From Steromphala cineraria (lineage: Eukaryota > Mollusca > Gastropoda > Trochida > Trochidae), in NCBI GenBank assembly GCA_916613615.1, contig OU744725.1, positions 57,110,575 to 57,174,574 on the forward strand: DNA of 64,000 bases, read 5' to 3'. The position numbers and the translations under genes are program-made. Shown one piece after another: positions 35,414 through 46,935 of the stretch. Each line of letters opens with the position of its first letter. Position 1 is the first letter of the stretch. The notes beneath the pieces are model-generated. The model saw nothing but the letters and a program-made list of their open reading frames with translations, was not told the DNA's origin and searched no databases.

Positions 35414-37170
35414 TCATATCATGTATTCTTGTATATGTTTCTTCACAGCATTGGCCATCAGCAAAGTTCTGTACAAAAGAAAGATAAAAAACAGATGTAA
35501 ATGAAGTGAAAAATCAATCACATAAATTGTATATGTCGATCCCTTATCAATTATGTGCTAATAACTTGTTCTGTTCTTATGAACCCTGCTTTGAATAACT
35601 TTTGGGGGCATTGTAACTGATTTATTGTTTAATTGTTAACTTATTTAACATTTGAAACTGGTAAAATAAAAATGAAACGAATGTCGAACAGTAACAACAG
35701 TATACACTATATATACCTGAGGGTAGTTTGACAGATCAACTCCCAGAAGCACGTACATGTATCTTCTCTGCTTCGCCAGTCTCCAGCTCTCTCCTCCCTC
35801 TCAATCGGTAGACTCTGAGAAAAGTTTATAATATTCATGTATTATATTCAAATGTAAACGATATCTTCCTAACACATTTCTTTAAAACACTTCTTGATTC
35901 GTGGATTCCCTCAAACATAACTGTAATGGAAGTGAAAAGGTGTCAGTGAGGAATTTGCCTTAAAATTAATGTACACATTATGATTATACAATGAATCGTA
36001 CATGTATGTTCAAGCTTAAGTGAGTTGATATCAATCTTATTCCCATAGTTATACTAACTGTCATGCATTAAAATATTAGATGGTCACTGCCTCACTGGTA
36101 ATATTGTGTTTTGCAGGGAAATAAACAATTGAAAACGAATTTCATCCATCAACAGTTCAGAAACAAATGTGTGGTATACCATCATTCCGTCAGACTTGAA
36201 CATAATTATATGATTAGTCTGATAAAAAAATTAGTAAAGTTAACAATCAAAATGAAATCAAGTTTATATAACTAGACCCCTTCTGTTCTTAAATACGGGC
36301 GTATAATTTCTACTTTTGGCAAATAATATTTCAGTTATTATTATTAAATACCAATTACATCTATAGGCCTACATGTACATGTATAAATATGCAAATATAG
36401 TATGCTATGTGGATATTTGATTTCATTAATGAGACGCAATGCGGAACAACACTATTACAACAACCCTAACTTATTAAACTTAAGTACTGTTGCCATATCT
36501 TTCTATGACGTGATCATAGTTCAAGTGACTTATTCATTCAAATAGGCCTAATTGATGAATAGTATATAATTTTAAACTGAGATGATTGCTAATCTACCCG
36601 GTTTGAACTCAACCCTTTTCATGATCTTTTTCCTACAAAAATAATGATTCTCCAATTGCCACTCAATGATAACAACTCAACTGCTGTTTCATTTAAGCTG
36701 ATGCTCTGAGTAAGACAATTATCAATAAAAAAACAACAACGGAACTGTACAGTGAACGCTCTGAACCAAATGAACTCCTAAACAGCTGATCGAATACTTT
36801 ACGAGCTCCGTGCAACACCGTTTACGATATCAAGCACTTTATGCTATCCCACAACACTGTACAGAGTTCAACAATGTTGCGGACATAAGTTGAATGACAG
36901 CAGAGGTTTTGAAACCTATGACTTTCTTTTATCATTGTGACTCACTTAACTAATTAAACAAATGCTATTTTTCAAATAATAGCTATAATAATATATAAAT
37001 CGTACTAGATCTACATTTGCCTTGGCACTACTGACTAGGCCTACAGAAGTCAACGAGATGCGTTCAAATTTTGACGTGTCTAGTGTGATAACTTCAAGTT
37101 CAGTATTGGAATGACTACTGAAATTCAATGATGGAAAGTTTGTTAATAGAAGAAGGAAAATACTTACCAT
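35414..37170 (-). CDS. Three-exon gene model inside the 5.1-kb element
   Basis: Exon 1 contributes only ATG (37168-37170) before a consensus donor GTAAGTAT. Exon 2 is 35717-35814 (98 nt), with acceptor TTTTCTCAG and donor CAG|GTATAT. Exon 3 coding is 35414-35468 (55 nt), with acceptor CTTTTGTACAG. Phases match at both junctions, and the only frame open across exon 2 is the one set by the exon 1 ATG. The predicted protein has 51 residues and includes SLPIEREERAGDWRSREDTC, FWELICQTTL and RTLLMANAVKKHIQEYMI, then TGA and AATAAA. No domain, signal peptide or membrane segment is evident. Exon 1 lies in the tandem duplication, so 38808-38810 is an equivalent alternative start. It could be a captured host gene fragment or a non-coding spliced transcript; additional exons may exist. 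Confidence 0.42.
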
Positions 37171-37315
37171 TTGAAAATAGTAGAGCGATGTCAGTGCACC
37201 CGAATCGTAATCCGATATAGGATCTAACAGAACGTTGATTTCCCCTTACATCGACCGACAAACATGGCGACGAAAGTACTAAGATTGTGACGTAATAGTT
37301 GAAACTATGACGTCA
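37168..37315 (-). promoter_or_regulatory. CRE/YY1 promoter and first exon, unit 1
   Basis: On the minus strand the order is TGACGTCA (37308-37315), a TTACGTCA variant (37288-37295), a GCCATGTTT YY1-type site (near 37263-37271), about 90 bp of leader, then ATG and GTAAGTAT at 37168. YY1 sites just inside the transcript are known from many TATA-less promoters. Proposed transcription is leftward. Binding and start site are inferred. Confidence 0.4.
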
Positions 37316-38807
37316 TCAGCATTTGTGCTGGCGCGGAAATGTGGTATGCTTGTTGGCGAACAAAGTAACTTCGGAAAAATAAGAAAAATTACTTTTTTCA
37401 ATGCATACGCCGTTTAGGGAAACAAATTATCGGCAAATATTGTTTATGAATAAAGTGCTCACGAATTTGTTCGTGAATTTTCAAGTGCTAGCCTATTCAT
37501 GAAACAATGCTTTTAAAACAATATATTTATTCATTGATTCGTGGATTCCCTCAAACATAACTGTAATGGAAGTGAAAAGGTGTCAGTGAGGAATTTGCCT
37601 TAAAATTAATGTACACATTATGATTATACAATGAATCGTACATGTATGTTCAAGCTTAAGTGAGTTGATATCAATCTTATTCCCATAGTTATACTAACTG
37701 TCATGCATTAAAATATTAGATGGTCACTGCCTCACTGGTAATATTGTGTTTTGCAGGGAAATAAACAATTGAAAACGAATTTCATCCATCAACAGTTCAG
37801 AAACAAATGTGTGGTATACCATCATTCCGTCAGACTTGAACATAATTATATGATTAGTCTGATAAAAAAATTAGTAAAGTTAACAATCAAAATGAAATCA
37901 AGTTTATATAACTAGACCCCTTCTGTTCTTAAATACGGGCGTATAATTTCTACTTTTGGCAAATAATATTTCAGTTATTATTATTAAATACCAATTACAT
38001 CTATAGGCCTACATGTACATGTATAAATATGCAAATATAGTATGCTATGTGGATATTTGATTTCATTAATGAGACGCAATGCGGAACAACACTATTACAA
38101 CAACCCTAACTTATTAAACTTAAGTACTGTAGCCATATCTTTCTATGACGTGATCATAGTTCAAGTGACTTATTCATTCAAATAGGCCTAATTGATGAAT
38201 AGTATATAATTTTAAACTGAGATGATTGCTAATCTACCCGGTTTGAACTCAACCCTTTTCATGATCTTTTTCCTACAAAAATAATGATTCTCCAATTGCC
38301 ACTCAATGATAACAACTCAACTGCTGTTTCATTTAAGCTGATGCTCTGAGTAAGACAATTATCAATAAAAAAACAACAACGGAACTGTACAGTGAACGCT
38401 CTGAACCAAATGAACTCCTAAACAGCTGATCGAATACTTTACGAGCTCCGTGCAACACCGTTTACGATATCAAGCACTTTATGCTATCCCACAACACTGT
38501 ACGGAGTTCAACAATGTTGCGGACATAAGTTGAATGACAGCAGAGGTTTTGAAACCTATGACTTTCTTTTATCATTGTGACTCACTTAACTAATTAAACA
38601 AATGCTATTTTTCAAATAATAGCTATAATAATATATAAATCGTACTAGATCTACATTTGCCTTGGCACTACTGACTAGGCCTACAGAAGTCAACGAGATG
38701 CGTTCAAATTTTGACGTGTCTAGTGTGATAACTTCAAGTTCAGTATTGGAATGACTACTGAAATTCAATGATGGAAAGTTTGTTAATAGAAGAAGGAAAA
38801 TACTTAC

Positions 38808-38955
38808 CATTTGAAAATAGTAGAGCGATGTCAGTGCACCCGAATCGTAATCCGATATAGGATCTAACAGAACGTTGATTTCCCCTTACATCGACCGACA
38901 AACATGGCGACGAAAGTACTAAGATTGTGACGTAATAGTTGAAACTATGACGTCA
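38808..38955 (-). promoter_or_regulatory. CRE/YY1 promoter and first exon, unit 2
   Basis: Exact counterpart of 37168-37315 shifted by 1640 bp: TGACGTCA at 38948-38955, TTACGTCA-type at 38928-38935, ATG at 38808-38810 followed by the same donor. It could drive an alternative transcript spliced to the same exon 2. Confidence 0.4.
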
Positions 38956-39659
38956 TCAGCATTTGTGCTGGCGCGGAAATGTGGTATGCTTGTTGGCGAA
39001 CAAAGTAACTTCGGAAAAATAAGAAAAATTACTTTTTTTCAATGCATACGCCGTTTAGGGAAACAAATTATCGGCAAATATTGTTTATGAATAAAGTGCT
39101 CACGAATTTGTTCGTGAATTTTCAAGTGCTAGCCTATTCATGAAACAATGCTTTTAAAACAATATATTTATTCATTTTTTCATTGATAGATTAATGACTG
39201 TTTTAACTAAATTTATGTTTATTTGAAAATGACTTTTAAAGTGTAATTTTTTGACTGATTTCATTTCTATACATTGTATTGATAATTCGAAAAAGCTTAA
39301 TTATAAAAGGAATGGAAAGACTAAACTTAATAAAGGAAAACAACTCTAGACTGTACAGAAAGAATTTTCTATACGATATCCTAGAAAAAATGCCTTTCTT
39401 GTCGCGAAATCTGTTAGTTGTTACTAACAGTAATTTAGTTAGTGCTTCCATAACGGGGCGCTCTTTACAATTTTAAAGGCGAATATCACCCAATTTTAAC
39501 AGAGAATTATTCGCGTTTTTAATGAATGATCAACTAACAAACGAAAATATTTAGTTTCACAAGAGACAGACGTGTTTTCAGCTGATATAATTCGTAGGTT
39601 GTAAAATCGGAACAACGTAAGGTAATTTATCAACATAAATCTCAAATACATAGACCTCG

Positions 39660-39945
39660 GTAATAGCAACGTTGAAACGACGTTGTGTATCTTTATTTTC
39701 TCGACGTCGAAACAACGCCAACTTAACCGAAATAACCGACGTTGAAACAACGTTGTTCAGTCAACGTCGAAATTACCGACGTCGGGGCAACGTCGTTGTT
39801 GTCGACGTCGAAATTACCCACGTTGTAACAACGTTGTTAAATCAACGTCGAAATTAACAACGTCGAAGCAACGTTGTCTTTCTCGACGTCGAAATTACTG
39901 ACGTTGAAACAACGTCATTTTTAAGTTGAACGACGTCGCGACCAC
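39660..39945. repeat. Right ACGT-palindrome array of the 5.1-kb element
   Basis: About 40-41-bp tandem units, four to five copies. Each has a form of ACGTTGAAACAACGTTGTT, a variable spacer, and CAACGTCGAAATTA. The core of each unit is an interrupted palindrome. ORFs on either strand here translate repeat only. Confidence 0.85.
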
Positions 39946-40997
39946 ATCTCAACTATAATCCAACAGCGATTCGATGTCGTGTGCCTGCTGGGACTTTATG
40001 GGCTTACCAACTATTGCTTTAGCACTGCAGAAATCTTCCGGGTTCCCCACCATTACCAACTTTTTGATTTAGCATCGCAGAAAGCTTCCGGGTTCCATGC
40101 GAAAAGCATGCAGCACGTGCAAAGTCGTGGCAACTTACAATGGGTTCGGGATGAACCAGTGCATTCATGTCAATTCATCTGTCTGATTTGACACAAAAGC
40201 CTTGACCTTGAATTACAGGGCATGTCAATTCTACTTTGTTTGATATTTGTTGATAACAAATAATGGATTAAAACAAATTGGTGATTTCCGTGACCGAGTT
40301 GAAGATGTATCACTACGCATTGACACAATTGATTTCACAATTGACGATGTATTCAATTAATTTAAAATCGGAATTATGACATTCTGACAGTTTAGATAAT
40401 AATGAAATTAACACCCTAGCGAGATGTCATATGGTTTTTACAACACTCGTGCATGTCAAATGAAATTTCCCTCGCTCGGCAAAATGTCATTTAAGTCACT
40501 CGTTTTGTAAAAACGATATGAAATCCTTGCATGTGTATTAATCATTTTCTCTTTGATATTCATTATTCAAACGAAAGTATACCTATTAAAACAGTTTTTT
40601 GCAATTATATTTCCAATTAGTTATTGCAAAACATTATGTTGTATTGTACTGACATCTCAAACGTCCGTGAAATATACTGGACATACTTAAATTTCATTGT
40701 ATTTGTTGTGACCTTTGTGATTTCGACACTGTTTATTATACATTTATAGACTGGTGATGAGGTCAATACCTGTTTTTATAGACCCGGAAAAAATATTGAC
40801 CGAGGACGAACTCACCAGTTCATAATTGTTTTATTATGTCTCGATCAAAAACCAAAAAAATATTAGAAAACTACAGCAATGAGCGGAATGTGGGTTCGAT
40901 TGTTGGCAAGGACAGGTCAATGACGTCATGATAGTAACTCAAGTCAATATTACTTTTGGTCACGGGGGTCAAGTCAATATCACTTTCTGTCAACTGT

Positions 40998-41525
40998 CAC
41001 GTGACCAGTTCTCGACCAATCGGATTGCCGAAAAAATACGCTAACATAATAAACTTTGTTATTACTGCATGTACATACAATTAATTAGGCTTCCATAAGC
41101 TACGACAAATAAACACAGTTTTCTGGTGTCATTGAAAGTGTACGGAGAACAAGCGAACCTCCTTATCAATACGTGCTTAATCGTTGCTTTTTGTTATTGT
41201 TTAAAAGTATTTTGTATAATTGTTTCCAAACGCACTGTAGTGAGCGTGAATGCACGCTTCATACCTGATTAATCCTAAATTTATTTGATTTAAGATTCTA
41301 TTCAAAGGGAATTTCAATTTTATTGATTAGTTTGTGTTATTCCCTTACTTGAAGGCATAGGGTTATGTGCACTAAGATAAAAGAAAAAAACTTCATGAAA
41401 ATGATATCTAATTGATAAAAGGGAGCCTTGTAAAGTATAACCAATAAATCTACTCTTGGAAATGAAAAATGTCTACCTTTCGGCTATCCAATCATGCTAC
41501 GATAAAGGTTTACATACAGAATATC
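40998..41525. other. Spacer, nothing recognised
   Basis: Unique DNA between F2 and E1. No ORF or terminal repeat supported. Confidence 0.45.
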
Positions 41526-41858
41526 TAATAACTGGTCATGATGATATGTCTTTTTTTATGTATGGCACATAAATCAAACTTTTCATGTTTTACTTTTGAA
41601 AGTGTCTTTGTCAAGTTTTTAATTTAAATTTAAACAAAACACGCAGTTGAAACAATATAGCTGGAAACTTAGCAAAGTACACAAGGTTTATTGTTATGAT
41701 TAAGGATGTATAAGATAAATTTGATCATCAACCATGCCTAGAAAAGTACGTATCTAGCAAACTCCATACAAGAAGGGTTTCATAATAACGCAATCCTCAA
41801 ATATTTAAACGGTCAAGTTGATTTCTATATTACTATTTAATTTCAAGTTTAGCATTTT

Positions 41859-42063
41859 ATTACACAGAATGAATTCAAGGTGTTCACACAAAAATGGCCG
41901 CCTATGGAATTTATGTGAATCATTATTATTTGTACTCTGACTATGGATGATTGGTTTGTGTAATGAGATTTTTGACCCTATCAAAATATTACATTTAGCA
42001 TTAACTCATAATTATCAGTGAAAAATTAAAATCTACAATTTTCATAAAACGTGCTACTGCCCC
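41859..42063. mobile_element. TTAA MITE, left-truncated (E1)
   Basis: Matches the family from TTACACAGAATGAATT to the right terminus ACGTGCTACTGCCCC. The left terminus is absent. Same truncation in E2 (45051-45254). Confidence 0.75.
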
Positions 42064-42339
42064 TTTTATATGTCGGAAACCAGCTGTATGATATGTTGCA
42101 ACTCTTCAAAAACACTCACAGATGTAAAATTGTTTGTATATTTGAAAAGTAAACAAATATATACCTGAGAAAAAATATTGTAAAACCCAAATTTTCAACA
42201 GAAAAAAAGTTGTTTAATAAGATAGTATACAATGTTTAATAAAAAGTATTTACATTATGGGATAAGGTACTTTAATCAGAAATCACTGCATTTTGTTATT
42301 TGCATTTATTAAATTGGGCATTTTGATGTTACATTACTT

Positions 42340-42770
42340 CGAATTTTCCCCACCCCCATTCAATCTTCTCCCCAATCTTTCCCCCATTCCAGTCTTATCT
42401 ACTCCCCATCCCACGTAATCGTCTTCCCATCCAACCTAAACTCTCCAACCCCACCAATCTTCTCCCCATTTCATCAAATCTCCTCATCTCCATCGAATCA
42501 TTTCCAAATCCGACCCAATCTTCAACCCATCACCATCAACCTTCTTTCCTTCCCTGCCCAACCGCCCCACTCCCCCATCCCAACTAATCTCCCCATCGAA
42601 AATCTTCTCTCCCTCCCCACCCAATTTACTCCCCTTCACTACCCAAGCTTCCCCCAGCCCAACTAATCCTCCCATCTTCGATTTCTCCCCATCCCCACTC
42701 AATATTCTCAGAAACCCAAACCCAACATCCCCCCTTCCCAACCTTATCTTTTCCCCTCTCCAAGATCATA
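42340..42770. repeat. Polypyrimidine tract, D1
   Basis: More than 400 bp almost free of G on the plus strand, built from degenerate units like CCCCATCCAATCTTCTC and CCCACC. Extreme strand asymmetry in otherwise AT-rich DNA. ORFs reading through it are low-complexity and should not be taken as genes. Confidence 0.85.
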
Positions 42771-42826
42771 GTACAGTATGAATATATATCACTGTCGTGT
42801 ATTCGGTATGGAGGGGACTTTTCAAA

Positions 42827-42853
42827 ATGGTGGACGGGACAGGTCAACAGAGG
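42827..42853 (+). other. Exon-like ATGGTGGAC cassette, D1
   Basis: AAAATGGTGGACGGGACAGG is followed by a donor-like AGAG|GTAGGT and by GTCTGCTTTC and TTTCTCCTAATCGT, the same downstream text as the A-block cassette at 2584. So blocks A and D share a diverged common origin around this cassette. Confidence 0.3.
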
Positions 42854-45050
42854 TAGGTGTCTGCTTTCATTGCTCCTTTCTCCTAATCGTTGAGGTATAG
42901 GTGGTCACCTTTAACTGTGGTAATCAGGAATAGAATTTTGAATACATACCTTATGGGTTTTGGTTCACAAACTGCAATAATTTTGCGTATTTAAGATGTC
43001 AAGTTGATGTTTATCTCACTTTCATTTTCGTAGCGGAGAGGAGACTTTTAAATGCTTTTTTTCATGCCCTTTACGACTTTGAATCTCGTACATATTGTCG
43101 CGCATATCAGTGTTTGGTTATAATAAAGATTTCTGTACAACTTGACCTGATTTGGTTCAGAAACTACGAAGTTATTGACTAAATAACAAATCAACATGGC
43201 AGCGGAGTGGACTCACCGAATAATCAGCGGAGCGGACCCAGAAGGTCGGGTAGGGAGAGGACATTTTTGGATATGGAGGGGACACATTTGGATAGGGAGG
43301 GGACATCATTTTCAAATTGTACTGTAGTTGAGACAATACCCATGGTACATGTAATACACAAACTCCTTTGTAAAGTTAGCCAAATGAAACCCACAGAAGA
43401 CCTAATCTAGTTTCATAAGAATTATCATCAACCTTTTCATTTACAAATGATTGAAACAGAGGTTTCTCTTTTCTTTTGCAGAACTTATCTGGAGAAATCA
43501 AAATAACCAAAATCTTAATGTCGCAGAATAAAGATACAAACCCAAGGGGTGAAAAAAGCGTCCTTGTTTCATAAGAATTATTTCGTGGGGCGTCAGTTCT
43601 TGTAATGTCATGACTTGAATTACCTCGTAGAATTTTATGAGAATTAATTAAACTTTCTTTAAATACCTGCCATGATGAAAAGAACAAAAAACCACCTCAA
43701 ATATTATATCTAATATCGCGACAATATTGCCTTGAGAACAAATGAAAGGTAAATATAAACGCGTTATATTCAGATTAATTGTCATAAAGTGTTGTCTTAC
43801 CTATCAGCCAGCACAGAAGATAAATGTCAATTTTTTTTCAAAATTTGAATTCTACTTGATTAATCATATGCTTGTAAAGGATAAGTTTCAGATTTAGCTT
43901 TGTAAGTGCAGCGTTAAGTACATATCATTTTGAAAGCAAAATTCGAGATAATTAAAGTCATGTCCTTCCTCAAAACATAACGATAAAAACTAAACAAATG
44001 TATACCCATCAAAAAAGATACGCATAGTTGTTTTTTAATTGTTTGGATTTGTTTTTAAAAAAAATCTTTTATGGCTTCAATGCAAAAACGGAGAAATGTT
44101 TTGCTAATTCGTTCGTTTAAGAACTAATAACAGTTTGGCAAAATTGTAGGAAGGGCAAAGCTTGTTGAAGTAATTATTGTTTTAAATTTCATTATTCATT
44201 TCATGAAATGAGGACTTTCTGGATAATGTCGAAGTGTCGAAAATGGAAACCGTAATTCAAATTAAAACTTCATTTTCAAAATGTCCAGTTGTCTGAAATT
44301 GGAATATTTATATGAGAACACTATTTAGTAATTTGGGTCCTTTTTTCCAGACCCATTTTCGACAAGAAGATGGTAAAACTTGTGCGAAAGGGTGCCCCAA
44401 GTTCAAAATTCCACATCCGGGTCAATTTTTTAACAGATCACTGTTTTGTGAAAAAAGGTTGACTAAACTTTAGTTTGCCTGAAGTGTATATTTGACCAAG
44501 AGGGCCAAATATCGGCCCTGTTTTGAGAGACTTCGAAATGTGCAATCGCCGTCAATGGTGTTTTAAAACAGGAGGGTCAATCTTTTTATCTTTAGGAAAT
44601 TATTGTTTGATGATGAGGCACAATTTCATCCAAATCTGTGAGATGAAAAACAGAGTTCTCAGTATTGTTTACTGCCGTTAAATTGGACATTTGACCTTTA
44701 ATTTTATTTGAAAGGTCTAATAACTGGTCATGATGATATGTCTTTTTTTATATATGGCACATAAATCAAACTTTTCATGTTTTACTTTTGAAAGTGTCTT
44801 TGTCAAGTTTTTAATTTAAATTTAAACAAAACACGCAGTTGAAACAATATAGCTGGAAACTGAGCAAAGTACACAAGGTTTATTGTTATGCTTAAGGATG
44901 TATAAGATAAATTTGATCATCAACCATGCCTAGAAAAGTACGTATCTAGCAAACTCCATACAAGAAGGGTTTCATAATAACGCAATCCTCAAATATTTAA
45001 ACGGTCACGTTGATTTCTATATTACTATTTAATTTCAAGTTTAGCATTTT

Positions 45051-45254
45051 ATTACACAGAATGAATTCAAGGTGTTCACACAAAAATGGCCGCCTATGGA
45101 CTTTATGTGAATCATTATTATTTGTACTCTGACTATGGATGATTGGTTTGTGTAATGAGATTTTTGACCCTATCAAAATATTACATTTAGCATTAACTCA
45201 TAATTATCAGTGAAAAATTAAAATCTACAATTTCATAAAACGTACTACTGCCCC
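45051..45254. mobile_element. TTAA MITE, left-truncated (E2)
   Basis: Near-identical to 41859-42063, with a one-base loss and ACGTACTACTGCCCC at the right end. Confidence 0.75.
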
Positions 45255-46046
45255 TTTTATATGTCGGAAACCAGCTGTATGATATGTTGCAACTCTTCAA
45301 AAACACTCACAGATGTAAAATTGTTTGTATATTTGAAAAGTAAACAAATATATACCTGAGAAAAAATATTGTAAAACCCAAATTTTCAACAGAAAAAAAG
45401 TTGTTTAATAAGATAGTATACAATGTTTGGCCTACCTTTAGAATCCCTCACCAAATTCCATTTCGGAACGTGGAATTTATCTTTAAAAAACATTCTCGAA
45501 TTTTTTATACTACCGGACATGCGCAGACGTCATTTCTCATCGAAGCGAGAGTTGTCATTCACGACGCCATTGTTGTTTACTGTGAAATTACCCTTTCGTT
45601 CACAAGTCGTTTTACATTTCCGAACATTTCCAATCAATGATATTATTTGACAATAGGCAACATCTTATCTTTAATAGGGCCCCTTTTGTATATTATTTTA
45701 AACGACTTTCGCCACAGATTCAATGTTATCGAGTCGACATAAAAGGGTTTTCCCCCATGACCCAGCGCGTCGTTTTGACATGTTGCATTCCATATTTCCG
45801 ATTTTTTTAACAATAAAAAATCACTTCAAGGTAAGTTTTATGTATGCAAATTTGAAAATTACTTTTTTATGTTAAATGCTTTTTGTTTTACATTTTGTTT
45901 ATTTTTCAAATTCTATTTTATTTCCCCCGTTTGTTTTGTTTTTGTTTTCGTTTTTGTTGTTTTTTTTATTATGGATATTTGTTTTTATTTTATCATTTCT
46001 TGTTTCTTTTTCGTTTAAAAAAAAAAATTAATATCATAAGGGGGTT

Positions 46047-46072
46047 TAGGGGGGCTTGCCCCCCTATTTTTT
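46047..46072 (+). other. Perfect G/C hairpin followed by a T run
   Basis: TAGGGGGGC-TT-GCCCCCCTA (9-bp stem, 2-nt spacer) is followed by ATTTTTT-like bases. It has the outline of a bacterial intrinsic terminator, which has no expected role in animal nuclear transcription. The 2-nt spacer would force at least one terminal pair open. Confidence 0.7.
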
Positions 46073-46204
46073 AATCGGGGAAGGGGATTTTTTATTTCTT
46101 TCTTTTTATTTTGATTGAATGTCATCCTTTCTTTCCCTTTCGACGATATTCATCCAAACATGACACACATGCCAATATGAGCATTTTTTAAAAAGGATTT
46201 TTAG

Positions 46205-46361
46205 AAGGATTGTCGAATTTCAAGTCGGTGGGCGGGTTAATGCAGAGGGATGTTACTTGGAACATTGGAAAGAGGAAATTGGCGTGCAACTTCATTTAGA
46301 AGGCATCAAAAACATCCCCATCGCTATGTTGTACCTTGACTCTCCAAATGTGTTCGTTCAG
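46205..46361 (+). CDS. Exon candidate inside the 1860-bp element
   Basis: An acceptor-like GGATTTTTAG is followed by 157 nt open in one frame and a consensus donor CAG|GTAAGA. Its 52 codons read RIVEFQVGGRVNAEGCYLEH, WKEEIGVQLHLEGIKNIPIA, MLYLDSPNVFVQ. The composition looks like genuine protein. The frame stays open upstream to a TGA near 46161, so the true 5' edge is uncertain. I could not link it to a transposase family. It may be captured host sequence or a transposase remnant. Confidence 0.35.
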
Positions 46362-46578
46362 GTAAGATTTAAAAAGCCCCTTCACGGTACCATTCTTATT
46401 AACTGAGCGTTTGGCATTTCGAACTATGACACTTGTCACAAGTGGCATGATTACAAAGTAACCCACGATTCATACACCACGCAAGCGTAGCGAGAATCGT
46501 TACAAATAAATTTAAAAGGAGCAACTCGAAAGTAATAGTACGTGAAGAAACCTTAGAATCCCGCCCATACGAACTTAC

Positions 46579-46758
46579 CCAAGGAATCGAGGTACAATCA
46601 GGTAGCGATGGGAGACGCTCCGTCTGCTTTCCTAAATATGCGGACAATTTCCTCTTCTTGTTCCTCCTTTCTGGCTCAACGTTGTCAAACAACGGTCCCG
46701 TACGCAACACACGAGAGAGTGACGACTCTCCACAACGAAATCCCCCAAAGAATCATCT
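46579..46758 (-). other. Exon-like open segment with GTAAGT donor
   Basis: The minus-strand frame reads VLRTGPLFDNVEPERRNKKR, KLSAYLGKQTERLPSLPDCT, SIPW and then GTAAGTTC. The basic stretch RRNKKRK could be a nuclear localisation signal. There is no in-frame ATG; a nearby ATGGCG (46767-46769) is in a different frame that stops early. It points towards the plus-strand exon at 46205-46361, so both cannot belong to one transcript. Confidence 0.28.
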
Positions 46759-46895
46759 AATCCCGCCATAGCGTTTCAAAAGCACAACATTTACAACTTG
46801 CCAAGCTAAAAGTAGCGTCTGTTTACAAACAAATCATACGTCACACGTTATATATCACTATGACGACATGACGCAATGCGAGAACGTGCGGGAAG

Positions 46896-46935
46896 TGACG
46901 TAACAATCGACACGCGAGTTTATGAATTGACCAAT
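46896..46935 (-). promoter_or_regulatory. CRE-like and CCAAT sites upstream of the minus-strand segment
   Basis: TGACGTAA at 46896-46903 and CCAAT at 46931-46935 (ATTGG on the minus strand) lie about 130-170 bp upstream of ATGGCG on the minus strand. Spacing suits a TATA-less promoter firing leftward. Inferred from motifs only. Confidence 0.28.

Larger units (their letters stand above)
35894..39174. repeat. 1640-bp near-perfect tandem duplication
   Basis: Unit 1 is 35894-37533, unit 2 is 37534-39174 (one extra T). Only a few differences are visible, for example TGTTGCC/TGTAGCC and ACAGAG/ACGGAG. Each unit holds the minus-strand promoter-like region and first exon, while exons 2 and 3 lie outside and are single. 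The duplication is either very recent, gene-converted, or an assembly artefact. Confidence 0.95.
34878..39992. mobile_element. 5115-bp TIR element with ACGT-palindrome arrays
   Basis: Block F1 gives the empty site (GGACTACTTTATGGG). In F2 this is split as GGACTAC, element, ACTTTATGGG, which implies a 2-bp AC duplication (or none). The element begins CCCAGCAGGCA and ends TGCCTGCTGGG, an 11-bp perfect TIR. Just inside both ends lie arrays rich in AACGTT and GACGTC. The centre carries a 1640-bp tandem duplication and a spliced gene model on the minus strand. There is no transposase-like ORF, so it appears non-autonomous. TIR sequences with such arrays are familiar from marine invertebrate genomes, but I cannot name the superfamily. 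Confidence 0.8.
32212..40997. repeat. Segmental block F, copy 2 (interrupted)
   Basis: Aligns with 5179-8697 in two parts, 32212-34877 and 39993-40997, separated by the 5115-bp element. It shares the nested MITEs and both conserved ORFs with copy 1. It has about 130 extra bases near 32590-32720. Confidence 0.9.
41526..44715. repeat. Tandem unit E1-D1-C2 (about 3.19 kb)
   Basis: The unit runs from TCTAATAACTGG at 41526 to the point in C2 where GAAAGG joins a second TCTAATAACTGG at 44715. The next copy begins there. C2 is therefore cut short relative to C1 and C3. D1 lacks about 595 bp present in D2 (47397-47991), with CATTA joined to CTTCGAATTTTCC. Confidence 0.9.

Noticed and set aside
37264..37290. 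Plus-strand ATGGCGACG as a gene start
   Set aside because: The frame stops after eight codons; the sequence is better explained as a YY1-type site for minus-strand transcription.
39660..39945. Possible CRISPR-like array with 40-bp periodicity
   Set aside because: Repeats are degenerate and contiguous, spacers are not unique, and the array is the end of a eukaryotic TIR element.
42484..42847. Glycine-rich minus-strand ORFs (also 48139-48502)
   Set aside because: Reverse translation of the polypyrimidine tract.
43376..43687. 103-codon ORF repeated at 49025-49336
   Set aside because: Identity only reflects the very recent E-D-C duplication, and C1, the older copy, does not keep the frame.
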